Positions 5,882 to 6,805 of a stretch of 6,805 nt of DNA are shown here, piece after piece; positions within the stretch are counted from its first letter, which is position 1; each line of letters begins with the position of its first letter. This stretch comes from Acidobacteriota bacterium (GTDB taxonomy: Bacteria > Acidobacteriota > Terriglobia > UBA7540). A program made the position numbers and the translations under genes. The stretch is taken from positions 1-6,805 of the forward strand of contig PLWR01000371.1 of the NCBI GenBank assembly GCA_003165615.1, written 5' to 3'. Below the pieces are notes generated by a model. The model was not told where the DNA came from. It made no database searches and saw only the letters and a program-made list of their open reading frames with translations.

Positions 5882-5909
5882 GACAAGAAGTGGCAATTTC
5901 AAGTACAAA
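5880..5909 (+). promoter_or_regulatory. Sigma70-type promoter proximal to rplM
   Basis: A perfect -35 TTGACA (5880-5885), an 18-base spacer and a -10 TACAAA (5904-5909, four of six) are followed by an A/T-rich stretch. Transcription would begin near 5916, about 32 bases before the GTG of rplM. The first two bases of the -35 lie in the right arm of the inverted repeat ending at 5881. Confidence 0.5.
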
Positions 5910-5947
5910 TAAAAGTTTGCAACCTGAGGATTCACACGGAGAGTAGA

Positions 5948-6382
5948 GTGGGGACTTATTTAGCCAAGGCGAGTAGAGGACAGATTAACTGGAGCGTTGT
6001 CGACGCGGAAGGTTGGGTGCTGGGACGGCTGGCGTCACGGGCTGCGCAAGTGTTGATCGGCAAGAATATGCCGGACTACACTCCGAGCGCGGATCACCGC
6101 AGTGGACTGATCATCATCAACGCGGAGAAGATTCGGCTGACCGGTAAGAAGCTTGACCAGAAGATCTACCGCCATAACACGGGATATCCCGGAGGACTCC
6201 GGGAAATCAGCGCGCGCAAGGTTTTTGAAACACAACCGGAACGGCTGATTCGCGAAGCGATCTATGGGATGCTGCCGAAGAACCGGTGGCGGGATCGCTT
6301 GGCAAAGCGGTTGAAAGTGTACGTGGGATCGACCCACCCGCATACGGGGCAGTCCCCCCAAGCGCTTTCCCTGGCGCGCTAA
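5948..6382 (+). CDS. rplM: 50S ribosomal protein L13
   Basis: L13 is a primary assembly protein of the large ribosomal subunit and binds 23S rRNA. The 144-residue product has the family hallmarks in order: TYLAK at the N-terminus, VVDAEGWVLGRLAS (17-30), YTP (44-46), INAEKIRLTGKK (57-68), YPGGL (80-84), the signature GMLPKN (107-112), LKVYVGSTHPH (122-132) and a short tail. Length is typical (about 142-150). The GTG start at 5948 is chosen because GGAG stands six bases upstream and the protein then begins like other L13s; a TTG 25 codons further up has no support. The C-terminal HPHTGQSPQAL differs from the common HPHAAQQPE, a mild divergence. rpsI follows after 38 bases, the conserved rplM-rpsI operon. 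Confidence 0.97.
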   Translation: MGTYLAKASRGQINWSVVDAEGWVLGRLASRAAQVLIGKNMPDYTPSADHRSGLIIINAEKIRLTGKKLDQKIYRHNTGYPGGLREISARKVFETQPERLIREAIYGMLPKNRWRDRLAKRLKVYVGSTHPHTGQSPQALSLAR

Positions 6383-6420
6383 TTTGAATCCTTCAGAATC
6401 TCAACAAGAGCGGAGTAACT

Positions 6421-6805
6421 GTGGCTGAGCTTGTCCAATTTGTGGCAACAGGTCGTCGTAAGACTGCGGTGGCACGAGTGATTCTTCGCCCTGGTGAGGG
6501 CAAAATCGTGGTCAACCACCAACCCTTCACCACTTACTTCCCGTCGGAAGCCCTGCGTTCGGAAGTCCAGTTTCCCCTGGTGCACACCGAGCTGGCGGGG
6601 AAGTTTGACATTCTGGTGAACGCCGCCGGGGGGGGAATCCACGGTCAGACCGGCGCTGCTAAACTGGGCATTGCGCGCGCCCTGGTGATTTTCAACGCCG
6701 AACTCCGACCACGACTGCGCCAAGGCGGGTTCCTGACGCGGGACCCGCGCGCCAAGGAGCGGAAGAAATACGGACAAAAAGGCGCACGCAAGCGGTTCCA
6801 GTTCT
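6421..6805 (+). CDS. rpsI: 30S ribosomal protein S9 (partial, last few codons off the right edge)
   Basis: S9 belongs to the small ribosomal subunit; its basic C-terminal tail reaches the P-site tRNA. The 128 visible codons include [11 protein letters not shown] (10-20), the family signature [19 protein letters not shown], then [24 protein letters not shown]. Family members end in a few more residues, usually SKR, so only the very end is missing. The GTG start at 6421 is preceded by GGAG with five-base spacing (GGAGTAACT). It lies 38 bases after rplM and is the second gene of that operon. Confidence 0.97.
   Translation, partial: MAELVQFVATGRRKTAVARVILRPGEGKIVVNHQPFTTYFPSEALRSEVQFPLVHTELAGKFDILVNAAGGGIHGQTGAAKLGIARALVIFNAELRPRLRQGGFLTRDPRAKERKKYGQKGARKRFQF

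Noticed and set aside
5873..5947. TTG start adding 25 residues to L13
   Set aside because: It would start upstream of the likely transcription start, lacks a ribosome binding site, and lengthens L13 beyond the family; GTG 5948 fits.
6379..6777. 132-codon - strand frame over rpsI
   Set aside because: It is the complement of a certain ribosomal protein gene.

Overview
The window looks like chromosomal DNA of a GC-moderate free-living bacterium. It joins the left end of a ribosomal protein operon (rplM-rpsI, + strand) to a divergently transcribed inositol or related sugar/polyol catabolic operon (- strand). The phylum cannot be fixed from the sequence. The many intergenic palindromes, including GTAG-headed hairpins and a CCCCTCCT/AGGAGGGG element, remind me of Verrucomicrobiota, Planctomycetota or Acidobacteriota genomes, but that is an impression, not a search result.

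Layout, reading the - strand in its direction of transcription. A well-formed sigma70-type promoter (5345-5373), with an 11-bp direct repeat just upstream (5375-5399), precedes a sugar phosphate isomerase/epimerase of the IolE/IolI-like TIM-barrel class (5248-4361). A 150-bp nested palindromic element (4206-4354) follows. It supplies, and can mask, the ribosome binding site of a HpcH/HpaI-type aldolase (4202-3417). Ten bases later an NAD(P)-dependent aldehyde dehydrogenase begins (3406-1988). A 273-bp gap with two REPIN-like inverted pairs of GTAG-headed hairpins comes next. It is followed by iolD, the thiamine-diphosphate ring-opening hydrolase of myo-inositol breakdown (1714 to beyond base 1); 571 codons are visible and the C-terminus is cut by the window edge.

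On the + strand, 5403-5947 is non-coding. It holds a short perfect palindrome, a tandem 14-bp repeat with an inverted partner, and two candidate promoters. rplM (L13, GTG start at 5948) and rpsI (S9, GTG start at 6421, only its last few codons missing) follow.

How the genes may work together. An IolE-like dehydratase/isomerase feeding IolD fits the upper inositol pathway. A HpaI-type aldolase and a non-CoA-type aldehyde dehydrogenase sit where iolB, iolC, iolJ and iolA would be expected. This may be a rearranged or non-canonical lower branch, or the remaining iol genes may lie outside the window. The most interesting non-coding features are the REPIN-like pairs, the palindromic element that donates a Shine-Dalgarno sequence, and the promoter/operator in front of the catabolic operon.
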